Below are positions 32,519 to 41,519 of a stretch of DNA of 43,934 nt, piece by piece. The translations under genes were made by a program, and so were the position numbers. The stretch comes from Streptomyces flaveus (GTDB taxonomy: Bacteria > Actinomycetota > Actinomycetes > Streptomycetales > Streptomycetaceae). The stretch's first letter is position 1. Every line of letters starts with the position of its first letter. The stretch lies in NCBI RefSeq assembly GCF_014647675.1, contig NZ_BMPQ01000043.1, positions 9,495 through 53,428 of the forward strand, read 5' to 3'. Below the pieces are notes generated by a model. That model was given only the letters and a program-made list of their open reading frames with translations, was not told where the DNA came from and did not search any database.

Positions 32519-34408
32519 ATGGACACCCACGACCGGTACAGCCAGTACGACAGAACCAAACTCACCCCCGTCCGCTCCCTCCGCCCCATCCGCCTCCTCC
32601 TGGCCGCGGCCACCGCCGCCCTCACCCTCACAGCCGCCCTCACCACCCCCCTGAACCCGGCACCCCAGCGCGCCCAGGCGGCGGCCGACGACGGCAAGGA
32701 CGTCCTCACCGTCGCCGTAGCCCAGAGCGTCGACTCACTCAGCCCCTTCCTGGCGACGCGGCTGGTCAGTACGAGCATTCACCGGCTCATGTACGAGTAC
32801 CTGACCAACTACGACCCGAAGGACAACCACGCGGTCCCGGGCCTGGCCACCAAGTGGGAGCCGTCCGCCGACAAGCTCACCTGGACGTACACGATCCGGG
32901 ACAACTCCAAGTGGTCGGACGGCAAGCAGGCCACCGCCGAGGACGCGGCGTGGACGTTCAACAAGATGATGACCGACGAGGGCGCGGCCACCGCGAACGG
33001 CAGCTTCGTCGCGAACTTCCGCAAGGTCACTGCCCCGAGCCCCACCAAGCTCGTCATCGAACTGAAGAAGCCGCAGGCCACGATGGCCGCGCTGGACGTG
33101 CCGATAGTGCCGAAGCACGTGTGGGAGAACGTCGGCGACTTCTCGAAGTTCAACAACGACAAGACGTTCCCCATCGTCGGCAACGGACCGTTCGTCATCA
33201 CCGACTACGCCCCCGACAGCTTCGTACGGCTGAAGGCCAACACGTCCTTCTGGCGTGGGGCTCCGAAGTTCGACGAGCTGGTCTTCCGCTACTACAAGGA
33301 CCAGGACGCCGCCGTCGCCGCCCTGCGCAAGGGCGAGGTCTCCTTCGTCGCGGGCGCTCCCGCCCTGACGCCGGCGCAGGCCGCGTCCCTAAAGGGCGAG
33401 GAGAACATCAAGGTCAACGATGCGCCCGGCCGCCGTTTCTACGCGCTTGCGACCAACCCGGGCGCGCGGGCCAAGAACGGCGAGAAGTTCGGCGACGGCC
33501 ATGAGTCGCTGCTCGATCAGAAGGTCCGTCAGGCCCTGTTCATGGCCGTGGACCGTAAGACCATCATCGACAGGGTCTTCCAGGGCCACGCGGTCGAGGG
33601 CGAGGGCTATATCCCGCCGCGCTTCTCGACGTACCACTGGAAGCCGACGGATGGTCAGAAACTGTCGTACGCCCCGGACAAGGCGAGCCAACTCCTCGAC
33701 CAGGCGGGCTACAAGAAGAACGCCGACGGCAAGCGGGTCGGCAAGGACGGCAAGCCGATCAACTACCGCATTCTGTGCCACGCAACCGACCCCCAGGACA
33801 AGGCAGTTGGCAAGTACCTCCAGGAGTGGTGGGGCGAGCTCGGCATCGGCGTCACCCTCAACTGCCTGGACAACGTGACCGATCCTTGGCTCGCCGGCGA
33901 GTACGACCTCGCCTTCGACGGCTGGTCCGTCAACCCCGACCCGGACTTCGTCCTGTCCATCCACACCTGCGCCGCGCTCCCGGCCACCCCCAAGGACACC
34001 GGCGCGACGGACAACTTCATCTGCGACAAGCAGTACGACGAGCTGTACGAGAAGCAGCTCGCCGAGTACGACCCCGCCAAACGGGCGGACCTCGTCAAGC
34101 AGATGGAGTCGCGGCTGTACGACACCGGGTACATGAACGTCATGGCGTACCCGAACGCGGTCGAGGCCTATCGCACCGACCAGATCGAGTCGATCATGAC
34201 GATGCCTCAGGACGCGGGGAACATCTACGGCCAGGACGGCTACTGGGGCTGGTGGTCGGCGACTCCGGCCGCCGACGGCGAGGCTGCCTCCGAAGAGTCG
34301 AGCTCCGCGGGCGTCATCATCGGCATCGTCGCGGGGGTCGTGGTCCTGGCGGGCGCCGGGGCGTTCTTCACGATGCGCCGTCGTGCCACTGCCGAAGACC
34401 GCGAATAG
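32519..34408 (+). CDS. ABC transporter substrate-binding protein (family 5), C-terminally membrane-anchored
   Basis: The extracytoplasmic peptide/solute-binding component of an oligopeptide-type ABC importer. The 629-residue protein has an N-terminal signal sequence (hydrophobic core about residues 24-42, likely cleavage near AQA-A), then the SBP_bac_5 fold (LTVAVAQSVDSLSPFLATRL, GLATKWEPSADKLTWTYTIR, VRQALFMAVDRKTIID). No lipobox cysteine is present. Instead the C-terminus carries a Ser-rich linker, one membrane helix (about 597-617) and the basic tail MRRRATAEDRE. So it appears tethered by its C-terminus, unlike the usual lipoprotein. ATG 32519 is preceded by GAGG at a slightly long spacing. 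It is the first gene of the operon. Confidence 0.93.
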   Translation: MDTHDRYSQYDRTKLTPVRSLRPIRLLLAAATAALTLTAALTTPLNPAPQRAQAAADDGKDVLTVAVAQSVDSLSPFLATRLVSTSIHRLMYEYLTNYDPKDNHAVPGLATKWEPSADKLTWTYTIRDNSKWSDGKQATAEDAAWTFNKMMTDEGAATANGSFVANFRKVTAPSPTKLVIELKKPQATMAALDVPIVPKHVWENVGDFSKFNNDKTFPIVGNGPFVITDYAPDSFVRLKANTSFWRGAPKFDELVFRYYKDQDAAVAALRKGEVSFVAGAPALTPAQAASLKGEENIKVNDAPGRRFYALATNPGARAKNGEKFGDGHESLLDQKVRQALFMAVDRKTIIDRVFQGHAVEGEGYIPPRFSTYHWKPTDGQKLSYAPDKASQLLDQAGYKKNADGKRVGKDGKPINYRILCHATDPQDKAVGKYLQEWWGELGIGVTLNCLDNVTDPWLAGEYDLAFDGWSVNPDPDFVLSIHTCAALPATPKDTGATDNFICDKQYDELYEKQLAEYDPAKRADLVKQMESRLYDTGYMNVMAYPNAVEAYRTDQIESIMTMPQDAGNIYGQDGYWGWWSATPAADGEAASEESSSAGVIIGIVAGVVVLAGAGAFFTMRRRATAEDRE

Positions 34409-34460
34409 CCCCCCGCCCACCGCCCTGCACCCAGTGAGCCGAGTGAGAGTCCATGACCGT

Positions 34461-35528
34461 ATGACCGCTGAAGCGACACCCTCGCTGGTCGAGAAGACCG
34501 ACGGCCCCGCCGAGGCCGGGCCGTCGGTCCACGGGCCACGAGCGCGCACGAGAACCGCGTATCTGCGGTACGTGGCGGGCAAGGTGGGCGGCGCCGCCGT
34601 CTCGCTGCTCGCCGTCCTCGTCACCAGTTTCTTCCTCTTCCGGCTGATCCCCGGCGACCCGGTGAAGTACATGACGGGCGGGCGCCAGGTGTCCGCCGAG
34701 CAACTCGCCGCCTACCGGCGGGAGTTCGGCCTCGATCTGCCGCTGTGGCAGCAGTTCACGGAGTACTGCGGCAAGGCGCTCACCGGCGATCTCGGCACCT
34801 CGTACCAGTTCAACGCACCCGTCATCGACAAGATCACCGAGGCGCTGCCGAACACGCTGCTGCTCACCGGCACGGCGTTCGTCCTCTACACGGCACTCGG
34901 CGTCTTCCTCGGTACGCGCGCCGCCTGGCGCCATGGCAGGCTCGGCGACCGGCTCAACACCGGTCTGGCGCTGACGCTTTACTCGATTCCGTCGTTCTGG
35001 CTGGGACTGCTGCTCATCATCGTCTTCTCGGTGGGCATCGGCCCGATTCCCGGTCTCTTTCCGACCGGCGGCATGGAGTCGGGCGGCGAGGAGGGCTTCG
35101 CGTACGTCCTCGACGTCGCCCACCACCTGATCCTGCCGGTGATCACGCTGGTCGCGGTGGAGTACGGGCAGACCCTCCTCGTCACGCGGTCCGCGCTGCT
35201 GGACGAGATGGGCAGCGACTACCTGACGACCGCGCGGGCCAAGGGACTTCGGGACGATCTCGTACGCCGTCGCCATGCCGTGCCGAACGCGATGCTGCCG
35301 ACCGTGACTCTGATCTTCGTCAATCTCGGGCGGACCGTCGCGGGTGTGATCCTCGTCGAGACCGTCTTCTCCTGGCCGGGCCTCGGCGGGCTCTTCTACC
35401 AGGCACTGAGCGTGCCCGATCTTCCCCTGGTCCAAGGGCTGTTCTTCATCTTCGCGGCGGCGGTGATCGTGATGAACACGCTGGCCGACCTGATCTATCC
35501 GCTGCTCGACCCCCGGGTGGGCCGATGA
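34461..35528 (+). CDS. Oligopeptide ABC transporter permease (OppB-like)
   Basis: An inner-membrane permease of the DppB/OppB type. The 355-residue product has a Pro/Arg-rich cytoplasmic start, a first membrane helix (VSLLAVLVTSFFLFRLIPGD), five further helices and the EAA loop ARAKGLRDDLVRRRHAVPNA, which contacts the ATPases. ATG 34461 is taken as the start, with GAGAG upstream; in-frame GTGs at 34443 and 34434 are possible. It follows the binding-protein gene and overlaps the next permease gene by four bases (ATGA). Confidence 0.95.
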   Translation: MTAEATPSLVEKTDGPAEAGPSVHGPRARTRTAYLRYVAGKVGGAAVSLLAVLVTSFFLFRLIPGDPVKYMTGGRQVSAEQLAAYRREFGLDLPLWQQFTEYCGKALTGDLGTSYQFNAPVIDKITEALPNTLLLTGTAFVLYTALGVFLGTRAAWRHGRLGDRLNTGLALTLYSIPSFWLGLLLIIVFSVGIGPIPGLFPTGGMESGGEEGFAYVLDVAHHLILPVITLVAVEYGQTLLVTRSALLDEMGSDYLTTARAKGLRDDLVRRRHAVPNAMLPTVTLIFVNLGRTVAGVILVETVFSWPGLGGLFYQALSVPDLPLVQGLFFIFAAAVIVMNTLADLIYPLLDPRVGR

Positions 35529-36460
35529 CAACCGAAGCAACTCCTCAGGACCAGGCCCAGGCTGCGAAGACGAGTCCGCGCGCCCTCACCCGGCAGCGCC
35601 GCCGTCACTCGGCGGCCCGCTTCTGGAAGCAGTACCGCTCACACCGCGCCGGGCTCTTCGGCCTGACCGCCCTCCTGCTCTTCGCGCTGATCGCGCTGAC
35701 CGCGCCGCTGACCATCGGCTCCGACGTGCAGAGCGTGACGGATGCGCCGGGCGGGCCGCTGGAGAGCCCGAGCGCCGAATTCCCGCTGGGCACCGACCAG
35801 TTCGGGCGCAGTCTGCTCGGTCTCGTGGTCTGGGGCTCGCGGGTCTCGCTGCTCGTGGGGCTACTCGCGGCCGTCCTTTCGGTGGCGATCGGGGCGCTCA
35901 TCGGGATCACCGCCGGGCACTTCCGGGGCTGGTACGCGACCGTGCTGATGCGGATCACGGACTGGTTCCTGGTCATGCCGACGCTGGTGCTCGCGATCGC
36001 GCTCGCCACCGTGATGTCCCGCTCTCTCAGCACGATCATCCTGGCGATCGGCGTCACGACCTGGCCGACCACGGCCCGCCTGGTCCGCGCGCAGACCCTG
36101 GCCGTGGAGTCGCGGCCGTACATCGAACGCGCCAAGGCGCTCGGCGGCGGCCACTGGCACATCATGTCCCGCCATGTCCTGCCGAACGTCATACCGCTGG
36201 TGCTGGCCCAGACGACGCTGATCATCTCCTCCGCGATCCTCGCCGAGGCGACGCTGGCGTTCCTCGGGCTCGGCGATCCGACGGTGGTCTCCTGGGGCGG
36301 GCTGCTCCAGGACGCGCGGGAGGCGGGCGCGGTCAGTTCCGGGAAGTGGTGGTACCTCGTCCCGCCGGGCATCGCGATCGCCATCGTCGCGCTCGCGTTC
36401 ACACTGTGCGGGCGTGCGGTCGAGTCCGTTCTCAACCCCAGGCTGGGGGTGGCCCGTTGA
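35525..36460 (+). CDS. Oligopeptide ABC transporter permease (OppC-like)
   Basis: The second permease subunit, DppC/OppC type. The 311-residue product has a long N-terminal cytoplasmic region rich in Arg and Gln, the OppC_N segment (FWKQYRSHRAGLFGLTALLL), HPLGTDQFGRS-like sequence (FPLGTDQFGRSLLG), six membrane helices and the EAA loop ERAKALGGGHWHIMSRHVLP. ATG 35525 overlaps the preceding stop (ATGA) and its own TGA overlaps the next TTG start, so translation of the block is coupled. Confidence 0.96.
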   Translation: MTTEATPQDQAQAAKTSPRALTRQRRRHSAARFWKQYRSHRAGLFGLTALLLFALIALTAPLTIGSDVQSVTDAPGGPLESPSAEFPLGTDQFGRSLLGLVVWGSRVSLLVGLLAAVLSVAIGALIGITAGHFRGWYATVLMRITDWFLVMPTLVLAIALATVMSRSLSTIILAIGVTTWPTTARLVRAQTLAVESRPYIERAKALGGGHWHIMSRHVLPNVIPLVLAQTTLIISSAILAEATLAFLGLGDPTVVSWGGLLQDAREAGAVSSGKWWYLVPPGIAIAIVALAFTLCGRAVESVLNPRLGVAR

Positions 36461-37554
36461 GGCTCCTGGAGGTACGCGACCTCGAAGTGACGTACGCGGG
36501 TGGGGCCGCCGCCGTGCGCGGGGTGGACCTCACCGTGGACGCGGGCCAGAAGCTCGGCCTCGCGGGTGAGTCGGGCTGCGGCAAGTCGACGCTGGCGCTC
36601 GCGCTGCTGCGGCTGCTGCCGTCCGGGACGCGGGTGTCCGGGGAGATCCTGCTGGATGGCGAGGACGTGCTGGGCATGAAGTGGGGGCGCGTACGGGCGG
36701 TCCGGTGGGCCGGTGCCTCGATCGTGTTCCAGGGCGCGATGCACTCGCTCAACGCCGTGCACCGCGTCGGCGACCAGATCGCCGAGCCGATCCTGCTGCA
36801 CAGGAAGGCGACGCCCGCGGGCGCCCGCAAGAAGGCCGGCGAACTCCTGGAGCACGTGGGCCTTCCGGCGGCACGCGCGTCCGCGTACCCGCACGAACTG
36901 TCGGGCGGCCAGCGCCAACGCGTCATGATCGCGATGGCGCTGGCCTGCGATCCCCGCCTGATCGTCGCGGACGAGCCGACCACGGCCCTCGACGTGATGA
37001 TCCAGGCGCAGATCCTCCGCCTCATCGAACAGCTCGTCGCCGAACAGGACCTGGGCCTCATCATGATCAGCCATGACCTCGCGGTCCTGTCCGACACCTG
37101 CGACCGGCTCGCGGTGATGTACGCGGGCCGGGTGGTGGAGGAAGGCCCGGCGCAGTCGGTCTACGAGAACGCCCACCATCCGTACGCCCGGGCTTTGTCG
37201 GCAGCGTTCCCCCGAATCGGTGACCCCGCCTCACGTTTCGCCCCACGCGGCTTGCCCGGCGACCCCCCGGATCCAGTCGCGCTGCCCTCCGGCTGCACGT
37301 TCCACCCGCGCTGCTCGGTGGCTCTGGACGCGTGCGCGACGGAGGATCAGCCGCTGCGCGACGCGGGCCCGGCACGCCGAGCGGCGTGCGTCCACGTGGG
37401 GGTGCCGGGGCCGGCCGGGCCAGACGGACAGTCCGGCGCGGCGTCGGCCCAGGCCGAGGCCCCCAGCTCATCCGCCGCAGGCGAAGCCGTCGGAGAACCC
37501 GCCGGAGAACCCGCCGGAGATGCCGTCGGAGAAGCGAGGAGCAGTACGCCATGA
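36457..37554 (+). CDS. Oligopeptide ABC transporter ATP-binding protein (OppD-like)
   Basis: A nucleotide-binding subunit of 365 residues. Walker A is GESGCGKST (residues 37-45), the signature is LSGGQRQRVMIAMALACDPR, Walker B is LIVADEPTTALD and the switch is MISHDL. It is followed by the oligopeptide-transporter C-terminal domain with its Cys cluster (PSGCTFHPRCSVALDAC). The last ~50 residues form an Ala/Gly/Glu-rich tail with GEPAGEPAG repeats not usual in the family. The start is TTG 36457, overlapping the previous TGA (TTGA), with GGGGGTGG upstream. Confidence 0.95.
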   Translation: MRLLEVRDLEVTYAGGAAAVRGVDLTVDAGQKLGLAGESGCGKSTLALALLRLLPSGTRVSGEILLDGEDVLGMKWGRVRAVRWAGASIVFQGAMHSLNAVHRVGDQIAEPILLHRKATPAGARKKAGELLEHVGLPAARASAYPHELSGGQRQRVMIAMALACDPRLIVADEPTTALDVMIQAQILRLIEQLVAEQDLGLIMISHDLAVLSDTCDRLAVMYAGRVVEEGPAQSVYENAHHPYARALSAAFPRIGDPASRFAPRGLPGDPPDPVALPSGCTFHPRCSVALDACATEDQPLRDAGPARRAACVHVGVPGPAGPDGQSGAASAQAEAPSSSAAGEAVGEPAGEPAGDAVGEARSSTP

Positions 37555-38585
37555 CGAGCACCACTCCTCCCCCGCCCTCCAGGACGGCGCCCCTCCTCAG
37601 CGCCGAAGGCCTGCACGTCACCTTCCCCGGTCGCCACGGCGCAGCCCAGGCCCGGGCCGTCGACGGGGTCGACCTCGACATCCGGCCCGGTGAGATCGTC
37701 GCGCTGGTCGGGGAATCGGGCTGCGGCAAAACGACGCTGGCGCGCTCGCTGCTGGGGCTCGTTCCGCCGACCGCGGGCCGGGTCACGTTCGCGGGCAGGC
37801 CCCTCGAGTACTCCTCGCGGGCTCTCAAGGCGTACCGCAGACGCGTTCAGCTGGTCCTTCAGGATCCGAGCGGCTCGCTCAATCCGCGGCACACGGTGTA
37901 CGACGCTGTGGCGGAAGGGCTGCGTATCCACAGGTACGCGGGTGACGAGCGGGCGGCGGTCGCCGAGGCCCTCTCCCGGGCCGGGCTGCGTCCTCCCGAG
38001 CGTTTCTTCCTCCGCTACCCGCACGAACTGTCCGGCGGCCAGCGGCAGCGCGTCGTCATCGCGGGCGCGCTCGTCCTGGAGCCCGAACTCATCGTCGCCG
38101 ACGAGCCGGTGGCCTCCCTCGACGCCTCCGTACGCGGCGAGATCCTGGCCCTTCTACTGCGCCTGCGCACCGAACTCGGTCTGTCCGCCCTCGTGGTGAC
38201 CCACGACCTGGGCCTCGCGTGGAACATCGCCGACCGGGTCGCGGTGATGTACCTGGGCCGGATCGTGGAGACAGGAGCGGTGGAGCAGGTCCTGACGGCA
38301 CCCCAACACCCGTACACCCAAGCCCTGTTGTCCGTCCTGCCGGAGGCACCCGGCGATCCGGTGGTCCTCACCGGCGAACCCCCGGACCCCTCCCGCATCC
38401 CCTCCGGCTGCCGCTTCCACGCCCGCTGCCAGATCCTGGCGAGCGGCGAGGCCGAACGCGCCTCAGTCGCGGATGCCTGCCGCGAACAGGACCTGCCGGT
38501 ACTGGCCGGAGGCGGCCGGGCCCAGGTGGCCTGCCACTGGGCACGGGTCGTCCGGACGGAGGCCGTGGGGCAGGTGCGGCCGTAG
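37551..38585 (+). CDS. Oligopeptide ABC transporter ATP-binding protein (OppF-like)
   Basis: The second nucleotide-binding subunit, 344 residues. Walker A is GESGCGKTT (residues 54-62), then QDPSGSLNPR typical of OppF, the signature LSGGQRQRVVIAGALVLEPE, Walker B LIVADEPVASLD and VTHDL. It has the C-terminal Cys cluster (PSGCRFHARCQILASG). ATG 37551 overlaps the previous stop (ATGA), and GAGGAG lies nine bases upstream. With OppD it would power import of peptides delivered by the binding protein. Confidence 0.96.
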   Translation: MTSTTPPPPSRTAPLLSAEGLHVTFPGRHGAAQARAVDGVDLDIRPGEIVALVGESGCGKTTLARSLLGLVPPTAGRVTFAGRPLEYSSRALKAYRRRVQLVLQDPSGSLNPRHTVYDAVAEGLRIHRYAGDERAAVAEALSRAGLRPPERFFLRYPHELSGGQRQRVVIAGALVLEPELIVADEPVASLDASVRGEILALLLRLRTELGLSALVVTHDLGLAWNIADRVAVMYLGRIVETGAVEQVLTAPQHPYTQALLSVLPEAPGDPVVLTGEPPDPSRIPSGCRFHARCQILASGEAERASVADACREQDLPVLAGGGRAQVACHWARVVRTEAVGQVRP

Positions 38586-38607
38586 TCGAGTGTGTCGATA
38601 CGTCGAC

Positions 38608-38645
38608 GGGGGCGCCCGGTGCCCTCACCAGCACCGGGCGCCCCC
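38608..38645. terminator. Bidirectional terminator between the transporter operon and ribF
   Basis: A perfect 15-bp GC-rich inverted repeat (38608-38622 and 38631-38645) with an 8-nt loop lies between two convergent genes, 22 bases after oppF-like and 20 bases after ribF. It can serve both strands. Confidence 0.92.
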
Positions 38646-38665
38646 AGCCACGTACAACAAGCCGC

Positions 38666-39619
38666 CTACTCCCCCTCGTACGCCTCCACCAGCTCCCGGC
38701 AGCGCTTCACATCCTGCGCCATCGTCTCCAGCAGCCCCTCGATGGAGTCGAACTTGGCCTGCCCGCGGACGAAGGCCAGGAAGTCGACCGCGACATGCAG
38801 GCCGTACAGGTCGAGTCCGACGCGGTCGATGGCGTACGCCTCGACGGTGCGCTCCGTACCATCGAACTGCGGGTTCGTGCCGACGGAGATCGCGGCGGGC
38901 ATGGCCTCGCCCTGGGCGTGCAGCCAGCCGGCGTAGACGCCGTCGGCGGGGATCGCGGTGTGCGGGAGTGTCTCGACGTTGGCGGTCGGGAAGCCCAGCT
39001 CTCGGCCGCGCTGGGCGCCGCGTACGACGACGCCCTCGACGCGGTGCGGGCGGCCCAGGATCTCGCGCGCGCCCTCGACGTCGCCCTCGGCGACGAGCCG
39101 TCGGGTCAGCGTGGAGGAGAAGGGCTCACCGCCCCCGGCCGCGCCGGTCACGTACAGGTCGACGACCTCGACCTCGAAGTCGTACGTCTTCCCCTGCTCG
39201 GTCAGGAACGCCACGTTCCCGGCGGCCTTGTGGCCGAAGCGGAAGTTCGGGCCCTCGACGACGGCCTTGGCGTGCAGCTTGTCGACGAGGACCTTGACGA
39301 CGAAGTCGGCGGGCGAGAGCTTCGAGAACTCGGTGGTGAAGGGCAGGATAAGTACGGCGTCGACACCCAGGTCCGCCATCAGCTCGGCCCGGCGGTGGTG
39401 CGGGGCGAGCAGCGGCGGGTGGCTGCCGGGGCGCACGACCTCGCTCGGGTGCGGGTCGAACGTCACGACCACGGACGGAACGCCCAGCTCACGTGCCCGC
39501 TCCACCGCATGCCGGATGATCAGCTGGTGCCCGCGGTGCACGCCGTCGTACGAGCCGATGGTGACGACGCTGCGCCCCCAGTCCTGGGGGATGTCCTCCA
39601 AGCCACGCCAGCGCTGCAC
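38666..39619 (-). CDS. ribF: Bifunctional riboflavin kinase / FAD synthetase
   Basis: Converts riboflavin to FMN and FMN to FAD. The 317-residue protein has an N-terminal nucleotidyltransferase domain (SVVTIGSYDGVHRGHQLIIR, residues about 17-36; VVTFDPHP; GPNFRFGHKAAGN) and a C-terminal flavokinase domain (GRELGFPTANVETLP, YAGWLHAQGE, ISVGTNPQFDG, AVDFLAFVRGQAKFDS). GTG 39619 has GAGGAG eight bases upstream and gives the normal length; the open frame upstream to 39760 is not needed. It follows truB on the minus strand, as usual in actinobacteria. Confidence 0.97.
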   Translation of the reverse strand: MQRWRGLEDIPQDWGRSVVTIGSYDGVHRGHQLIIRHAVERARELGVPSVVVTFDPHPSEVVRPGSHPPLLAPHHRRAELMADLGVDAVLILPFTTEFSKLSPADFVVKVLVDKLHAKAVVEGPNFRFGHKAAGNVAFLTEQGKTYDFEVEVVDLYVTGAAGGGEPFSSTLTRRLVAEGDVEGAREILGRPHRVEGVVVRGAQRGRELGFPTANVETLPHTAIPADGVYAGWLHAQGEAMPAAISVGTNPQFDGTERTVEAYAIDRVGLDLYGLHVAVDFLAFVRGQAKFDSIEGLLETMAQDVKRCRELVEAYEGE

Positions 39620-39670
39620 TGTGACCGCTCCTCGTAGAACCCGTGTCCGTATTGGCTGCGTACCGATCGC

Positions 39671-39700
39671 CTCATACGCAGGTCTCTCATACGCAGGTCC
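39671..39700. repeat. 15-bp direct repeat in the ribF leader
   Basis: CTCATACGCAGGTCT is followed directly by CTCATACGCAGGTCC, 52 bases upstream of the ribF start. This may be a regulator half-site pair or replication slippage. No FMN-riboswitch-like structure was recognised in the short truB-ribF gap. Confidence 0.6.
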
Positions 39701-39779
39701 CAGGGTGCCATGCCGCACCCCCTCGCCCCGCATCGGCATGGGCCCTGTGACGGGCCGCACGCCGCCGGTTCAGCACCGG

Positions 39780-40688
39780 TCAGCCGAAGACGGCCAGGCT
39801 CTTCGCCTTGCCCTTCTGCTCCTCCACCAGCGCGAGGAACCGCCCCTCGGGATCGAACACCCCGACGGTGCCGGCCCCCGCGTACACCTCGGGCATCTCG
39901 AGCCGGACCCCGTTCGTCAGCAGCCGCGCCCTCTTCGCGTCCACGTCCCAGCGCGGGAACGCGGCCGCGGCGGCCTCCGCCAGGGGCATCACGGTCAGCT
40001 CCTGCTGGAGCTGGTCGAGCGTGCGCGCGGAGTCGAGCTTGTAGGGGCCGACACGGGTGCGGCGCAGCGCCGTCAGATGGCCGCCGACACCCAGGCCGGC
40101 GCCGAGGTCGCGGGCCAGCGCACGGATGTACGTCCCCGAGGAGCAGACCACCGAGACGACCAGGTCCAGTACGGGCGTACCGTCCTCGGCGACGGCGCCC
40201 CGGACGTCGTACACGGAGAAGGAGGAGACCTTGACCGGCCGGGCCGGGATCTCGAAGTCCTCGCCCTCGCGGGCCCGCTTGTACGAGCGCACCCCGTCGA
40301 TCTTGATGGCGCTGACCTTGGACGGCACCTGCATGATGTCGCCGGTGAGCTCGGCGATCCCGGCGTCGATGGCGTCCCGGGCGATACCCGAGGCGTCGGC
40401 GGAGGCCGTGATGTCACCTTCGGCGTCATCGGTGACGGACGTCTGCCCGAGCCGGATCGTGCCCAGGTACTCCTTCTCGGTCAGCGCGAGATGGCCGAGA
40501 AGCTTGGTCGCCTTTTCCACGCCGAGGACGAGGACGCCCGTCGCCATGGGGTCGAGGGTTCCGGCGTGTCCGACGCGGCGCGTCTTCGCGATCCCGCGCA
40601 TCTTGGCGACCACGTCGTGCGAAGTGAAGCCCGACGGCTTGTCGACGATGACCAGGCCGTCGGGCGTCCGGTTGTTCTTCTGGGTCAT
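39780..40688 (-). CDS. truB: tRNA pseudouridine-55 synthase
   Basis: Makes pseudouridine 55 in the T-loop of tRNAs. The 302-residue protein has DGLVIVDKPSGFTSHDVV, the catalytic block RRVGHAGTLDPMATGVL with nucleophile D46, KEYLGTIRLG, and CSSGTYIRALARDLG. A C-terminal PUA-like region follows (ARLLTNGVRLEMP, FLALVEEQKGKAKSLAVFG). ATG 40688 overlaps the rbfA stop (ATGA), showing coupling. Confidence 0.97.
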   Translation of the reverse strand: MTQKNNRTPDGLVIVDKPSGFTSHDVVAKMRGIAKTRRVGHAGTLDPMATGVLVLGVEKATKLLGHLALTEKEYLGTIRLGQTSVTDDAEGDITASADASGIARDAIDAGIAELTGDIMQVPSKVSAIKIDGVRSYKRAREGEDFEIPARPVKVSSFSVYDVRGAVAEDGTPVLDLVVSVVCSSGTYIRALARDLGAGLGVGGHLTALRRTRVGPYKLDSARTLDQLQQELTVMPLAEAAAAAFPRWDVDAKRARLLTNGVRLEMPEVYAGAGTVGVFDPEGRFLALVEEQKGKAKSLAVFG

Positions 40689-41149
40689 GCCGGGGCGTCG
40701 CCGTCCGTCTCTGGCGTCTCGTCCTCTTCGTCCGGCTTCTTGTACGGGTCCGCGTCACCCGCGAAGCTGGCGCCGGCCGAGACCTCGCGCACCTTCGCGT
40801 CCGAGGCCCGTGCCTTGTCGAGCAGGTCCTCGATGGTCTTGGCGGTGTCCGGCAGGGCGTCCGCCACGAAGCTCAGGGTCGGCGTGAACTTCACGCCCGC
40901 CGCAGCCCCGACGGCCGAGCGGAGCACGCCCTTGGCGCTCTCCAGGCCGGCTGCCGCCTCCGCCCGCTCCTCGTCGTCCCCGTACACCGTGTAGAAGACG
41001 GTCGCCTCCCGCAGATCCCCGGTGACCCGGGTGTCCGTGATGGTGACGTGGGTACCGAGCCGCGGGTCCTTGATCCCGCGCTGCAGCTTCTGGGCCACCA
41101 CCTCTCGGATGAGGTCCGCCAGCCTCTTCGCCCGCGCGTTGTCGGCCAC
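40685..41149 (-). CDS. rbfA: 30S ribosome-binding factor
   Basis: A 154-residue KH-fold protein needed for late 16S rRNA maturation and cold growth. It has ARAKRLADLIREVVAQKLQR, RLGTHVTITDTRVTGDLREA, TVFYTVYGD and FVADALPDTAKTIEDLLDKA, followed by an acidic, Pro-containing tail typical of streptomycetes. GTG 41149 has GGGAGACGG upstream; the longer frame to 41206 is rejected because the extension is not conserved-looking. It overlaps truB by four bases. Confidence 0.96.
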   Translation of the reverse strand: MADNARAKRLADLIREVVAQKLQRGIKDPRLGTHVTITDTRVTGDLREATVFYTVYGDDEERAEAAAGLESAKGVLRSAVGAAAGVKFTPTLSFVADALPDTAKTIEDLLDKARASDAKVREVSAGASFAGDADPYKKPDEEDETPETDGDAPA

Positions 41150-41225
41150 TGGTCCGTCTCCCTCTTTCTTGCCTGTTCCGCGTGTGCCGCGGGTGTCCGC
41201 GTGCACAGTTCATCGTCGTGCACGG

Positions 41226-41519
41226 TCAGTCGTCGTCGCCGTGCAGCCGCCGTCGTACGGACAGCAGCTCCACCTCCGGCCGGCCGGCGACCATGCGCTC
41301 GCACCGGTCCAGTACGTCCGTCAGATGCCCCGTGTCTCCCGAGACCACCGCCAGCCCGATCTCGGCCCGCCGGTAGAGGTCCTGATCGCCCACTTCCGCC
41401 ACGCTCACCGCGAACTTGCGCTGGAGCTCCGCCACGATCGGCCGGACGACGGAACGCTTCTCCTTCAGCGACCGTACGTCGCCGAGGAGCAGATCGAAGG
41501 ACAGAGTCCCCACGTACAT
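41226..41519 (-). CDS. DUF503 family protein
   Basis: A 97-residue protein of the DUF503 (YlxP-like) family: MYVGTLSFDLLLGDVRSLKE, KRSVVRPIVAELQRKFAVSV, AEIGLAVVSGD. YlxP-type genes sit between infB and rbfA in many Gram-positive bacteria, as here, and are linked to ribosome maturation, but the biochemical role is unsettled. Start ATG 41519; the end HGDDD is acidic. Confidence 0.95.
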   Translation of the reverse strand: MYVGTLSFDLLLGDVRSLKEKRSVVRPIVAELQRKFAVSVAEVGDQDLYRRAEIGLAVVSGDTGHLTDVLDRCERMVAGRPEVELLSVRRRLHGDDD

